Of a stretch of 64,000 nt of DNA, positions 46,297 to 57,038 are shown in pieces. The number at the start of each line of letters is the position of its first letter. Position 1 is the stretch's first letter. This DNA comes from Daedaleopsis sinensis. Taxonomy: Eukaryota > Basidiomycota > Agaricomycetes > Polyporales > Polyporaceae. Location: NCBI GenBank assembly GCA_033807695.1, contig CM066303.1, forward strand, positions 1 through 64,000, read 5' to 3'. The notes beneath the pieces were generated by a model, which was given only the letters and a program-made list of their open reading frames with translations, made no database searches and was not told where the DNA came from. The position numbers and the translations under genes are program-made.

Positions 46297-48255
46297 AGTC
46301 TCCTTCGGCGGGATCAACATGGCGGGATCAACGCTCTCTCCGGTGCGCATCTGCTCGTCTCGGCTTCTGTGGGCGTCGGGGTGGTACGTTCGTGTTGTTG
46401 TATCGAGCATGCGCATGTGCTGATACCATCTATAGTGCGACTCGGAATGAGGGTGGTCTTCTCCGCCCTCGACGACGTCTCCACCCTCAACGACACAGCT
46501 GCACCACCAGCCGTAGTACGCATAGCTTGCCCGGAACCTGCGCAGACACCAGCGACAGCCATCGGCACTCCTATCCCTCGGCTCGGGACGGACTCGCGCA
46601 CTTGGATGCTGCGTCTCTCCCGTCTGTCGACGTCTCTCTGCTCCGACTCTCTGGCACAGTCCGAGATGGGCTCAGACTATGACCACGGTACGTCCGACAT
46701 TCAGCATCATCGTTTATGGGTCACAGGGACTAACTGAACTCCCCTCATAGCACAAATCACGCTCACTGGGCGCACTTCTCTTATGAACGTTTCGCAACCT
46801 CGGCTGTGGATCATGAGGCTTGCCGACAGTTCGTCGTCGTCGGCTCGGTGTCGCCCCTTTTGGTCCGACCACTCCCTCCTCCGTCCTCGGATGCCTGTTG
46901 GCAGTTCCGTCCCATGCCGCTACATCCCACGTCTCACACGCACTCCCTGTCGTCGTCCGACTTCTCCACTTGGACCCGGGGCCCTCGACATAGACCGTCC
47001 ATCCCCGGTGACCGCATTCGATAGGCGGTCAGGGCAAGGACACCTTCTCGGGAGCTCGACTCCGCGTCTTAAATATTCGTCCATCACTCCCTCAACGACT
47101 TCGGCAGCTCTTCTCATTCGCTCGCGGGACGTGTCGCGGACACTCCTCAACATGAGCGGTCGCCAATGCTCGACGTCTCAGCTTGTGCCCGAAGCTCTCA
47201 ACGTCGACTGCCTCTCACTGGAGACCGGAGTCTCGCATCGAGCAGGAGCTGCGGCCGTGCAGCATTGGCTGTGTGCGTGCATTGTGCATGTACTGGTACG
47301 TCCCCCTATGCTACATACACACCCTCATATGATGGCTGACCTGTGACTGCTCAGGTTACGAAACACACGACAAGTTCAGGGGCGGCAGATCCGTGCCGGG
47401 ACGTGCAGCTCTGTCTGCAGCCACTCAAGGCTCATCGTCTGGTCGTCGGGAGAGTCTGCGGACAATGTCCTGCACGCGGAACGACGATGGTGACTGGCGG
47501 CGGCATCGTATTGACATGTTCGGTACTCAACACACGGTACGTGATCGGTCCCATGTGCGAGCGGGGCGAGTACTGACCTTGAGCAATGTAGGTACGGGCT
47601 GTCACGCTGGCGGGCTCGCTGTCATGCTCCCCGGACGGTGTTCAACGTCGTGCGCCCGTGCCCTGGCGTCGACGACGCCAGCGGCGGGCGCACAAGTGTT
47701 CAGTCGGCCGTCGAGCGCGGGTGCGAGTCGTTTGGTGCTCGCAAACTTACCTGCTCGTTATGGTAAGTCCTCGTCATGCTTCTCTCGTGCTGGTTCGTTC
47801 GACTCACCTGCGCTGCAGCACGATGAAGTCGCGCTCCCGAGGCGTGCGTGGCAGCTGGCCGGTCGATTTCGCATCCCGGACGACGGCGTGGAGCTCTGCA
47901 GGCCCTCGACGCGTCTGGCATGGTCTCGGCGCATCCGGCACGGTGTTGGGCGACACTTGGGCATCGCGCTGGGCGAGTTCGATGGCGAGGGACGCGGTCT
48001 GTGAAGGGGGAGGTTCGGAGCGAGGTGAGTACATATTCGAATCGCTTCGGGCATTGGGACGCACGCAAGATGAGTGCAGGGCGGGGGATTGGGGGTGTGT
48101 GGCGGTGGACGTACCTTCTGGGGACTGTCCGGAGATGGCGAGTGGCCGGGGGCGACTGTACACGCTCGGACGCGTCGTACCGTCGCCACTGGCCAGTGGT
48201 CATGTCGAGATCCGAGTCGCCCGGAGAACCGGCTTCGCGGCGCGTCCGCGAGTGA
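46297..48255 (+). CDS. Spliced gene model of unknown function, copy 3
   Basis: Third copy of the 28251-30209 model. The two substitutions seen within it (near 47633 and 47854) leave its splice sites and frame intact. Confidence 0.42.
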
Positions 48256-48792
48256 CGTCGACGTCACATGAGACCGCTCTGGACGTGCGCGACGATTTCG
48301 TCGCAGGTTAAGCGTGGATCCGCTGATTCCTGTTCATCTGCAAGTCCCCCCGCGCCCGGTCTGTCTACAGCATGCGTCCGGACGTCGGAGGACGCTGTAG
48401 CGGTGCTCAAATCGCGGCGAGACGTAGATAATCTGCTTGTGCTTACCTGTGGGCGTCGCGCTGACGTCGTATTCACAGCGGTGTCGTGTCCAAGAAGTCC
48501 TGAGAAGAGATCCCATCAGCCGTAAGCAGACTCGACCAGATCGACGGACTGTGGCTGAGGGCGCCCAGGTACCAGAGAAGCGAGCCCGATCCCCAAGAGC
48601 AGCAGGTCGCGGACGGCGGAGGAGATGTAGACACAGCTGTAGCACCGTAATACGAGCCCGAGTCGTCGACAGCGTCCAGTGCAAGTGCGAGTCCAAGTCC
48701 AAGTCCGAGTGCGAGTGCGAGATCCGCGAGTCCCGGAGAGAGACCACCCAGCGAGCCCACCATGTCAGCGCCAAGTCCTACTGTGCTATATG

Positions 48793-48881
48793 TCCCCCCG
48801 CACGCCCAGTTTCCTATATGCCCCTGCGCACGCCCTATATGCCCCCCCACACGCCCTATATGCCCCCCCACACGCCCTTTC
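48793..48881. repeat. Short minisatellite, CACGCCC-TATATGCCCC units
   Basis: Copies 1 and 2 have two related segments here. Copy 3 has two additional near-identical ~22 bp units (CCCTATATGCCCCCCCACACG type), which explains its 45 bp greater length. Confidence 0.75.
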
Positions 48882-49001
48882 CAACGTATTTATCGACGTA
48901 CACTCGTCTCCATCTCCACAGCGTCTGCCGCACATCACCGCCCGGCACACACCCGCGGGGACGAGGGGAAAGGAACGGGTCGAGGGGGACGCAGTACTCA
49001 C

Positions 49002-49555
49002 CTGAGATGCGCGCATATACCCCTCGGTCTGCTCAACGGGGACCGTCTCCTGCCTCCACGTCTCCTCGCCTCGTCCCCATGGCCATGGGAGCTCCTGCGC
49101 CAGATGAAGGAGAGGTCGCGGAGGGGGGAGATAGACCGGCCGCGGTGCGCAGTGGAGGACGCGCGGCTGCGGGTGACGGATCGGGCGCGGAAGTCGGGGC
49201 CGCCTATAGCCCCAAGCGTGGTCGTCGAGGATGCGAGTGAGTGGGACTGCGAGGGGGGAGACGAGACGACACGGGTGATGAGGGGAGACGAGTTGAGGGC
49301 GATGGACGGACCACGGATGGTCGAGACGGAGGCGCCGCGAGAGCGGACGGACTGGGTGGACGTCGACGGCAGAGGGACAGATCTGACGGATGCGGGGGAC
49401 GAGAGCGTGTGGGGAGGGGGCGGAGGATGGGCGGGCGCAGCTGGGTTGAGCGGGGACGGATTCTTGACGGTCGAGGCCGAGCTCGAGCCGGATTCGGGGG
49501 AGAGTGAGGAGAGCGGGGTTCCGGGGGAAGACGACGGCTTGGAAGCGGAAGGCAT
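49002..49555 (-). pseudogene. Orphan first exon of 4HB-TKL gene, unit 4
   Basis: Same 70 bp deletion as in the other orphan exons, with a few substitutions (for example Lys to Asn in the VKKPSP segment). It is the most telomere-distal copy. Confidence 0.72.
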
Positions 49556-50100
49556 CGCGAGTGCGGGGACTGCAAGTCGTGAGCGGGAGTTGTGGGCGCG
49601 GGAGGACGACTTACAAGGATGGGTTCAAACGAGTGATCACGCCAGAGAGTGCTATATACCCGGCTCTGCGGCGGGGGCCAGAGCAAGTCGTCCGCAGGTG
49701 GACAGTCGGATTCCCGGCGCGGATTCCGATGGGCTGCAGCAGCGGGTGGAGGATAGCAGCAAGGAGAGGACAGAGCGGAGGGAGGACAGAGACGGACAAG
49801 GACAGCAGAGGCGGAGGCCAGCTAAACGCCGACACCTCATAGTTCCCACGCCACGAGGGCCTCTGCACTCCCGATTAGGCAAGCTCGGTCTCTCCGCGAA
49901 CGCTGTGCAGCCCGCCTCTTGCGCCTCTCGTCGCCGACGACGTCCTGCATTCCCCATGCTCCGCCCGCCTTCTTCGCTTGCACAACGTACGCCAGACTCC
50001 ACCTGTGCGCGCGGCCGACCGCTCCGAACCCGTGCACCTTTCGTCTTGCCCTGACCGGTAATGTCTCCTCGACGCGTGACGCGTGTCTTCATTCAGAGAA
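49070..50100. repeat. Partial, diverged unit (copy 4)
   Basis: The first kilobase of the unit repeats with scattered substitutions. From about 50100 it follows the version found in inverted orientation near 11 kb rather than the version in copies 1-3. Confidence 0.85.
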
Positions 50101-50460
50101 TGCTCGCAGGAAACACATGCTAGTGCGCCCAGTCGCGAGAGCACACTACATCCACCTAGAGTGCCTCTCTCTTGCAGCCTCTACTTCTCCGCCATCGTTC
50201 TGTATCTCTGTCCCGGCCGTTCAACCAGTAATATTCTCGCTTGCAGCCTCACTCCGACACCACTGTGTGCTAGCTCTCCTCGCTCCCCGTCCGATCCTCC
50301 AGAACTGTACCACCGACTTCAATTCCGTCCCTATATACTTACGCCGGCGACCACTTCCGACTCTGTTCCGTGCCATCTCAGCTCAGTCTATCCATCCCTC
50401 GCCCGCCGACTCTGTCCCATCTTAGCGCGGAGTCAATCGAGCAAGCACGGTACGACCTAC
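50101..50460 (-). repeat. Promoter-side module, inverted partner of 10922-11360
   Basis: This is nearly identical to the reverse complement of about 10922-11280 and ends at GGTACGACCT, precisely where the left terminal inverted repeat of the 10.9 kb element begins. It marks the right end of the array. Confidence 0.7.
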
Positions 50461-50791
50461 TCGACTGTCTCTCTCTCTTGCAGGCATTCCTCGCCCGCTG
50501 TCTCTTCATATCTCTGTCCCGTTCCTGACCACATTATTCCTCAACGATCTCGTCAATCACGTTTACGGTCTTGTGCCTACTACTTACGCCTAATAAGGAT
50601 GCTCGTCACCGACACCACGCCCTTCATTGCTGACGTGGAATCTGGATAGAGCAACGCAGCATCATATACCCCTCCGCCGATGAGTCTACATATTGGAAAG
50701 CATGTCAACTGTCCTTCTATGCAATGTTCAGCACCAAGATCTCGATAGCTACCGTGGTCCGTCACGTACCGGCACGTCCAAATACGTTAGA
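50461..50791. other. Right flank of the array; no recognised gene
   Basis: About 330 bases separate the end of the array-like sequence from the stop codon of the WD40 gene. No feature was recognised. Confidence 0.4.
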
Positions 50792-52827
50792 CTAAAAATC
50801 CCCTTCGTCCAATTCGTGGACCCACACCCGCCCGTCTTCTCCCCCATACGAAAGCACAAGGCTCTCGTGTACGTTGCTCGTTAACGCGACATGCGTCACT
50901 GCCGTGCTGTGTTCTCGAAACGTCGCGATGCATCTCCCGCTGCTGCTGTCCCACAGGCGCACACTGCCGTCCGTGGAGGCCGTCGCGATGTATCGGTCGG
51001 ACTGATAATAGAACACGAAGGCGTTGATATGCCCCGCGTGGCCTCGAAGCAGGACGTTGGACATGCGCCTCCTGTCTTCCCGGTCGAATACGCGGACCGT
51101 CGAGAGCTGTTCGGGAGGACTGTGCGAGCAGGACCCAGAGGCGCAGGACGAGATATCATGGACATGTGGCTCACTCGGAGCCGTCCATGCAAGTAAGCTT
51201 CGCGCGGTACCATCCGCAAGGGAGAACGCAACAGACGGGCGGCCGGTGGAGAGGTGATTCGAGAACGGGAGGCGGACGGGACGAGAAAGCGGTGTTCCTC
51301 GTGCAGTTTCCCATTTCCACAGCATGCCGAGGTTAGTCACACAAACCAGGGTAGACGTAGACCGAGCATCTTCCGGACGCAGGGACTCGGATGGGAAGGA
51401 GCTGTCGAAAGTCGCAGCAATAACGTATTGTGCGCACGTGGTGCCTTCGTTGCTCCAGCGCGAGGGCAGAGTATATTGCCAACGAAGTTCCACGTCTAGA
51501 TCCTTGAGGAAGCCCGCGTACGTTCCCGGTCGGAGATGGTACATGTCCCAAACTAGTATCCTTCCTGGCGTGTGCCAATCCGCTAACCAGCGCTGGTCCC
51601 TTGAAACAGCGAAAGAGCCAGGACGGAGACACGATGGGTCCGAATGTGCCCTCGGAGGGATTCCCAGTCTTCCTGCCTCGATCTCCGCCCCGAGCCGAGG
51701 GGTTGGACCTAGTGTTTCTACGTGCCCCAGGACACCTTCGTTGGTCATGAAGACAATGCGGTTGCCGACGACAACGTGAGTGACAACTCGGTAAATGGAG
51801 TCTTGACATTCGGGTTCTTGCACTACAGCCCGAGTCGGATACGGCTGCCGGTAGGTAGCCTGACAGTTGTCGGGAATTACAAGAAAGTGCCCTCGTGGTT
51901 CGATATTGACTGCAAAGCACGACCCGATGTACTGCTGGGGCAGGGTGTGAATAGTACCGTCTATAGGGGCCAGGATCTGTTGGGTCGTAGTCGACAGCTC
52001 TGTCTGAATGGATGTAGGATCGTATCGCGAGGATGATCGAGCATCCCAGAGCTTTAGATCTCCGGCACCGCAGCTCAGAGTCAGATGAGAGTACCAGGGG
52101 GAGCAGAGCAGGGTCAGAGGCCCATGATGGTGCTTGTAGGTCCAGCGCGTGTTCTCTGGAGTAGGTTTACCGGTCAAAACTACGCATGAAAAAGTAAATG
52201 TATGCTTACCGATTTGACCGATGATACGGACAAATGATTGCGCGATAGACTTGGGAAGCAACGTTTCCAGACTCGATCTATAACGGCGTGCATCTTCTAA
52301 ACGGGTGGTGGGGAGAGTGATTCCAATATCTCGCAACAAGGGATGTTTGTCTTTGGTCACACAGAGGATCTGATCGAGTGCATGCCATTCTTCAACGATG
52401 CTCTCCCTTGCGCTGAACTCTCTGATGGCTTCATATGGGAAGAAGTGGAAGTGGAGTGTCGAGATCTTGTGCGGTAATCCATGTTCGATCATATACTTGA
52501 GATGATCTACTATACCTGCAGGGTCCTTGCCATAGCCATTGACCCTCAATGCCAGCTTGAAAAGGTTACGGCACTCGTGAAGTCCTGCCAGGCAATTTGA
52601 GGTGTCGATCATGTAGGATTCATAACGAGGATGGTCGGTAAATGGTAAGCTCGCAATCGACGCAGATCATTCCTCTCACCTTGTACTCCAAAATCCCCCC
52701 CGGGTGCGGCGGCCATGAGTAGTTCTTCGAGATCAATTTCGAGGGTTTTGAGATGCACCGCTACAGCATTCCGGAGTCGCGCGAAAAGCGTGAGGGATTC
52801 CGGTCGGAAACCATCTATGTTCTGCAT
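50792..52827 (-). CDS. WD40-repeat protein
   Basis: Exon 1 runs from ATG at 52827 to 52680. A GTGAGA...GGCAG intron joins it in phase to a long second exon starting at 52584. The product is about 650 residues. The N-terminal third has Leu-rich helices and a HFHFFPYEAIREF segment, followed by a beta-propeller region. The clearest WD repeats are at the C-terminus: GHAGHINAF...DGSVRLWDS, then EHSTAVTHVAL...DGRVWVHEL. An earlier LKLWDAR marks another blade. Such proteins are scaffolds for protein complexes; partners are unknown. No F-box is visible, although one might lie in an unseen upstream exon. A 30-base stretch with GT...AG ends (about 52215-52186) interrupts the N-terminal third. It is a multiple of three, so it could be coding or an extremely short intron. 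Confidence 0.75.
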
Positions 52828-53590
52828 CTAGACAATGCATCAGCAATATGTCATGGTGGCCTGGCCTACCTGGCCAGGTATTCCGGGCCTCCCAGGCTGT
52901 ACAGGTCGCGGACCTGGTAGGCACAGTGGGTTTGCCTGGTAGGTTCAAGAATGCCTGAACAGTTCGTTCAGGTCGTCGAGAGGATCAGTTCAGGACATGA
53001 GCCAGGTCTCGAGAACGATAGCCTTAGATGCAGCCTGAGCTTGATCCTGGATGGCAACCTAGCGAAGCTCACAAAGTTGAAATAGTAGTGGACGCGGATG
53101 TATTTGGACAGCAGCTATGAACACTAACTATACAAAGTGCGGGCAAGTACTATCAGTTATGGAGCATACATAACAACTTCAGCGCCAGTTGATGATGACG
53201 GGCAGCGAAAGCGTGAAATACACAGACAAAGGAACGTGAGTGACGTATACGTCGGCTGCGAACCGTCAATACGAAAGCGAGAGGGATGCATCACTGGTTG
53301 AGCAGCATGATGATGAGAAAGGGGCAGTGACGGATGGGCGAGAGCCGGAGCGTTAAATACAAAGAAGATGGGGCCAAGTTTGCAGCGCCACGCCTGTATG
53401 CGCTGGAGTTAGGTCGCTGGCTACTTGTTGTAGAACCCAAGCACACTCACATTTCCATTTTGGGATTCGGTACCTCGTCGACGCGGCAGTGTTTCGATTT
53501 TGATCAATGGTCCTAGTAGAAAGAGGTGTGCGGGTGAGGACGGAAGGCAGAACGACGATGTAGGACTTACCTGCGAGATTGGGGCCGCGG
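52828..53590. other. Spacer between WD40 gene and next gene
   Basis: No coding domain was recognised. Several short inverted repeats built on CCTGGCC/GGCCAGG and CCTGAAC/GTTCAGG occur at about 52858-52985, which may be remnants of a small foldback element. Confidence 0.4.
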
Positions 53591-56319
53591 TCACACCTCC
53601 TCGGACTCTTCTCCGGCAGATTGAAGCTGCTCGGAGTCGTCCGAGTCGTCGTCGACGACTAGTATAGTGGCGTTCTCTCTAGTCTTGTCGTATGCGCCGC
53701 GAGAGCCCCGCAGGATGGCCTCCCAGCGGTCGTTGGGGAGACGACGAACGGCCTTCACGAGTCTCTCGATGCGACGGACACGGATTGTGACCCCGTTCTC
53801 CGTTTGGCGCTTGTCTGCCCAATTGTCCTTGGAAAAGTGGCCAGCGGCCGTCATAATCCTAATTTTCTGGCCGCTGAGCCACATGCGGAGGGCACGCTCG
53901 ACCTAGGGCGTGACGCTGTGAGTGGGTGAACATGGTGAGCTGATTTCGGGCACGTACGGCGACAGCAGCAAGGACAAGGGCGCCCACGGGTCGGAAGTTA
54001 TCGGATTGTTCGTCATCGGGGCGAAGGTCATCGGGTATGGCGTCGATGACTGGGATGTACGCATCCCCGAGGGTTTCTAAGATCAGACGCCCTTCAAACA
54101 TTCCCTGTGGGCATCCGTGTGAGCTTGGTAAGAAGACGAGGTATATAGTAATGGACTCATTGACATGACGGTTGTCTTCGTGTTTCCAGCTGCGCCACAA
54201 GAACGGCGCAGCGAGCTTGCCAATGCCATTCATAGAACCCCCACCAAGTTGGGCCTCCACCCAATCGACGATCGCCTCCGGAGTCTTGAGTTTGGGATTC
54301 TCGGCGATGGCCTTGTCGACGGCCTTGACGCCGCTGTTACCGAGTTTAGAATAGAAATCTTGAATGCGAGTAGTCATCTATAATAAGTATGGCGGTAGCG
54401 AACGAGTGGTCAGTACTATACAAGGAATATGGAGCTGGAGAAGGAGGGGGTAAGGGCGTACGAGATCGTAGAATACATCGCCCGGGGCGACGATATGAGC
54501 GGACCACGGGTACGCGATTTTGAAGATTTGCTGACGCTCTTGTTGATTGGGGTATACCCATGGCTCGGCGATGCTGGCATGGACCCGGGAGAGGGCGACG
54601 ACGACGCGGATAAATTGATGGAGCATCTTGGCGGGGACATGGTTGTTGGTCCATTTTGACCGCTCAGGCTTGTCGTCAACGACGCCAGCGGCCTTGGCAG
54701 CTGACATGTTCTTCGTCTTGATGAACACATCTTCCTGTACACCGCCAGGCATGGAGATGAACGTGGGGGGATGGGAGGTAGAACACGGGCCGACTTACCT
54801 TGCGAGGCACCTTGATCAACTCGTTCGGGGCGCCCTCGACGAGCTGGTCGTCGAGATCCTTCAACCAACGTAATCCAGAACGGGCGGCGGCGGCGGGGTC
54901 GCTCAATGTCGACCGCTCTTGGCCTTGAGCTTCCTCGGCGTCGCTGATGCCAGCGTTCTCGTGCACGCCCGGCTGGGGCTCCTCAGGCGCAACTGGAAGA
55001 GATGCTGTGGACGCAGAAGCGGCTGTACGTGCCTTCGGGTTGGCGGGCTTCGAAGTACCGAGTACCTTGCGTCGGGGGGTCGCACTGACTGACACGGCAG
55101 CCGCAGTCGTGGTTGTGTCTGTTGAGGGGCGGTCGCCCTTCCCGCCGTTGGTGAGGAACGTGCTCCAGACTGCGCTGAGGCCAACGACTTGGGGCTTGGT
55201 CTTGTTCTTTTTGGTGGTTATCCTGTTGAGCGTATAGTGCGAGTTAGAATCGGATGGGATTATGAGAGGGAACGGGAAGACGTACTTGTGTGGGTCGGCG
55301 TCTTTCCGCTTCAGGGCATTAGGCGCCTCTTTGCCACGGGTCGCAACAACGTCTGCGCGCCTGAGCCCTTGCTTGCCCTTCGCACGTCTGCGGTTCGGGA
55401 CTGCACCTGTGTCACTCTCCTCGTTGCTCACCTCCTCGCCCTCCTCTTCGTCGCCTTCGTCCTCGTCCTCGTCCTCAGCGTCGTCGTCCCCATCAGCAGG
55501 GGGTTCGAACTCAGATCCTGAAGCATCGGACTCCAGGCCCGGGATCATCGCCCCATCCACCTCGTCGTCCACCGTGCCCCACGCAGAGGTTGGGAATGTT
55601 GCCGGATCTGTGGATATGCGGTCATGTAGTAAGTCATACCAAATACTGAAATATAAGATGAGGTTCTCGGGTACTGACCCCCAATGGACATAGCTTCCGA
55701 TTCGCTTGTCTCGAGCTCCTTCTCATCCTCGTCCAACTGTTCGGCAATGGTCTTGCCCTTGGAGGACCCCAGAATGGGTTCAGGCACTGTCATGCATAAT
55801 AGTAATCGGTAAGCATGGGTTTACTTTACGTTGGGAACAGGATCTCGTACTGTTCGCTGCGGGCGGCTGGCGGCCGAGGCCTTGCGATTTTTTGTTGACA
55901 GCCCGGGGTGCGGGCGGCTTGCGACGCGACTCGGCCGCGATAGCGTCCTCGATGTTGTTCTCGCGCTCGATGGAGGCAGCCTTCTCGAGGGCTGCCAATT
56001 TGTCTGCCATATCGCGATCTTTGGCCACTCTCGCGGCTCGCTCCGCAGCTGCGCGAGCCTTACGTCGCTCAGCTGGAGGAGTGGGGACGCGCGAGGGACG
56101 GTCGGGGTCGAAGTGAGGGAGGTCTCTAGCCCCGGGGTGTGAGTTTTTAGTAGTGTCTCTGGTCTCCATCGGATGAGCTGGGGCCCCTTCGTCGGGAGGT
56201 GCGGACGGCGCCGCTGGACCTGCCGGTGCCATAGGGGCTGGGACCTCACCCTTGGGTTCGCGACGCCCCCGCTTACCACTCGCAGCGGTTTGGCTGGCCT
56301 TTTTACCTTTGGGAGGCAT
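53591..56319 (-). CDS. Conserved basidiomycete protein, second paralogue (long form)
   Basis: A chain of exons from ATG at 56319 to TGA at 53591 joins through GT-AG introns with compatible phase. The N-terminus is low complexity: Lys/Ala/Pro-rich, then a Glu/Ala/Arg coiled-coil-like stretch, then a long acidic run rich in Asp and Glu. The C-terminal half is the conserved domain: KWTNNHVPAKMLHQF, PFLWRSWKHED, a GMFEGRLILETLG block, PVGALVLAAVAVERAL, and a basic RVRRIERLVKAVRRL helix ending in an acidic tail. Block order matches the gene at 9276-10550, which lacks most of the N-terminal extension. The function is unknown. The charged composition suggests a nuclear or chromatin-associated role, and the Plavaka and KDZ transposase genes next door suggest it may belong to mobile or fast-evolving DNA. 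The first exon junctions (55800-55860) could be drawn in two frames. Confidence 0.68.
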
Positions 56320-57038
56320 TTGAGATACTTGGTTGACACGGGTGGGAGTGGTGGGAGGAAAAAAAAGGTGGAAGGACTTGCGACGTGGTGCAAGTCGGGA
56401 TGGCCGGTTTCATATGTCGCCACCTACGGCTCGCCCGCCCCGTGATAGTGCGCTAAGTGTTCAGCCACATACCTGGGGCTGTCCTGCTTGCGACCTGCCC
56501 AATAGGTCATATCGCATTCGCATATGCTGGCCAGGACAATCTCGCTGACACACAATCTTCCTTAGGCTCATCCACTCCGGCTTTGCTCCTCCCACTGCCA
56601 GCACCCAAGTTCTCGGAGCCGTTGGATACAGTCGCACTCGCCGATTGCCCCCTCGTCACAATGTTCGTACCTGCCTTCTGCCAGTTCCATGAGCAGCTCC
56701 TTTCAACTTGCCCGGGATTACTAGTAGGTCACGTCTTCCGGCAGGCGAAGGTTCTACAAATCGCCAAAAACAGATGTGCACGGGTGGATCTGGTGCGTCT
56801 CCAGATACTTAATTACACATACCTCATCGAGTCTCAACCGTTGCTCTTGCCCTCATTCCAATAGACCGCTCATCCCGACATCTATCTGCACCGCTACAAC
56901 TTGAACTGAACGATACGTCTATACGCATACCAGACCACGCTGCCTCATCGATCTGTGAGTCTCGTTAAACATTTACGATATGTCCCCCAATCGACCAAGA
57001 CATTTCACCCAATTATATTCCACTGTTATGCAAAGACC
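56320..57038. other. Shared upstream region of two divergent genes
   Basis: About 720 bases lie between the start of the minus-strand gene at 56319 and the plus-strand transposase at 57039. A 135-codon plus-strand frame (56457-56864) has no recognisable domain and is not called. A GTGAGT near 56955 could be a splice donor of a 5' exon of the transposase. I did not identify the left end of the Plavaka element. Confidence 0.4.

Larger units (their letters stand above)
40002..49069. repeat. 9 kb tandem unit, copy 3 (9068 bp)
   Basis: It matches copies 1 and 2 up to about 47632. Isolated substitutions follow (near 47633, 47854 and 48454), then a clearly diverged stretch from about 48520. A minisatellite expansion at about 48830-48880 accounts for the extra 45 bases. 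Differences are confined to the telomere-distal end. Confidence 0.92.

Noticed and set aside
21956..49069. The ~9 kb tandem period suggests ribosomal DNA
   Set aside because: I saw no sequence resembling SSU, 5.8S or LSU rRNA in the unit. It carries spliced protein-like genes and kinase promoter/exon copies instead.
52858..52985. A small foldback transposon built on CCTGG repeats
   Set aside because: The inverted repeats are short and overlapping, with no defined ends or target duplication.
56457..56864. A 135-codon plus-strand frame upstream of the Plavaka gene
   Set aside because: It has no motif, no homology I recognise, and lies in the shared upstream region of two genes.
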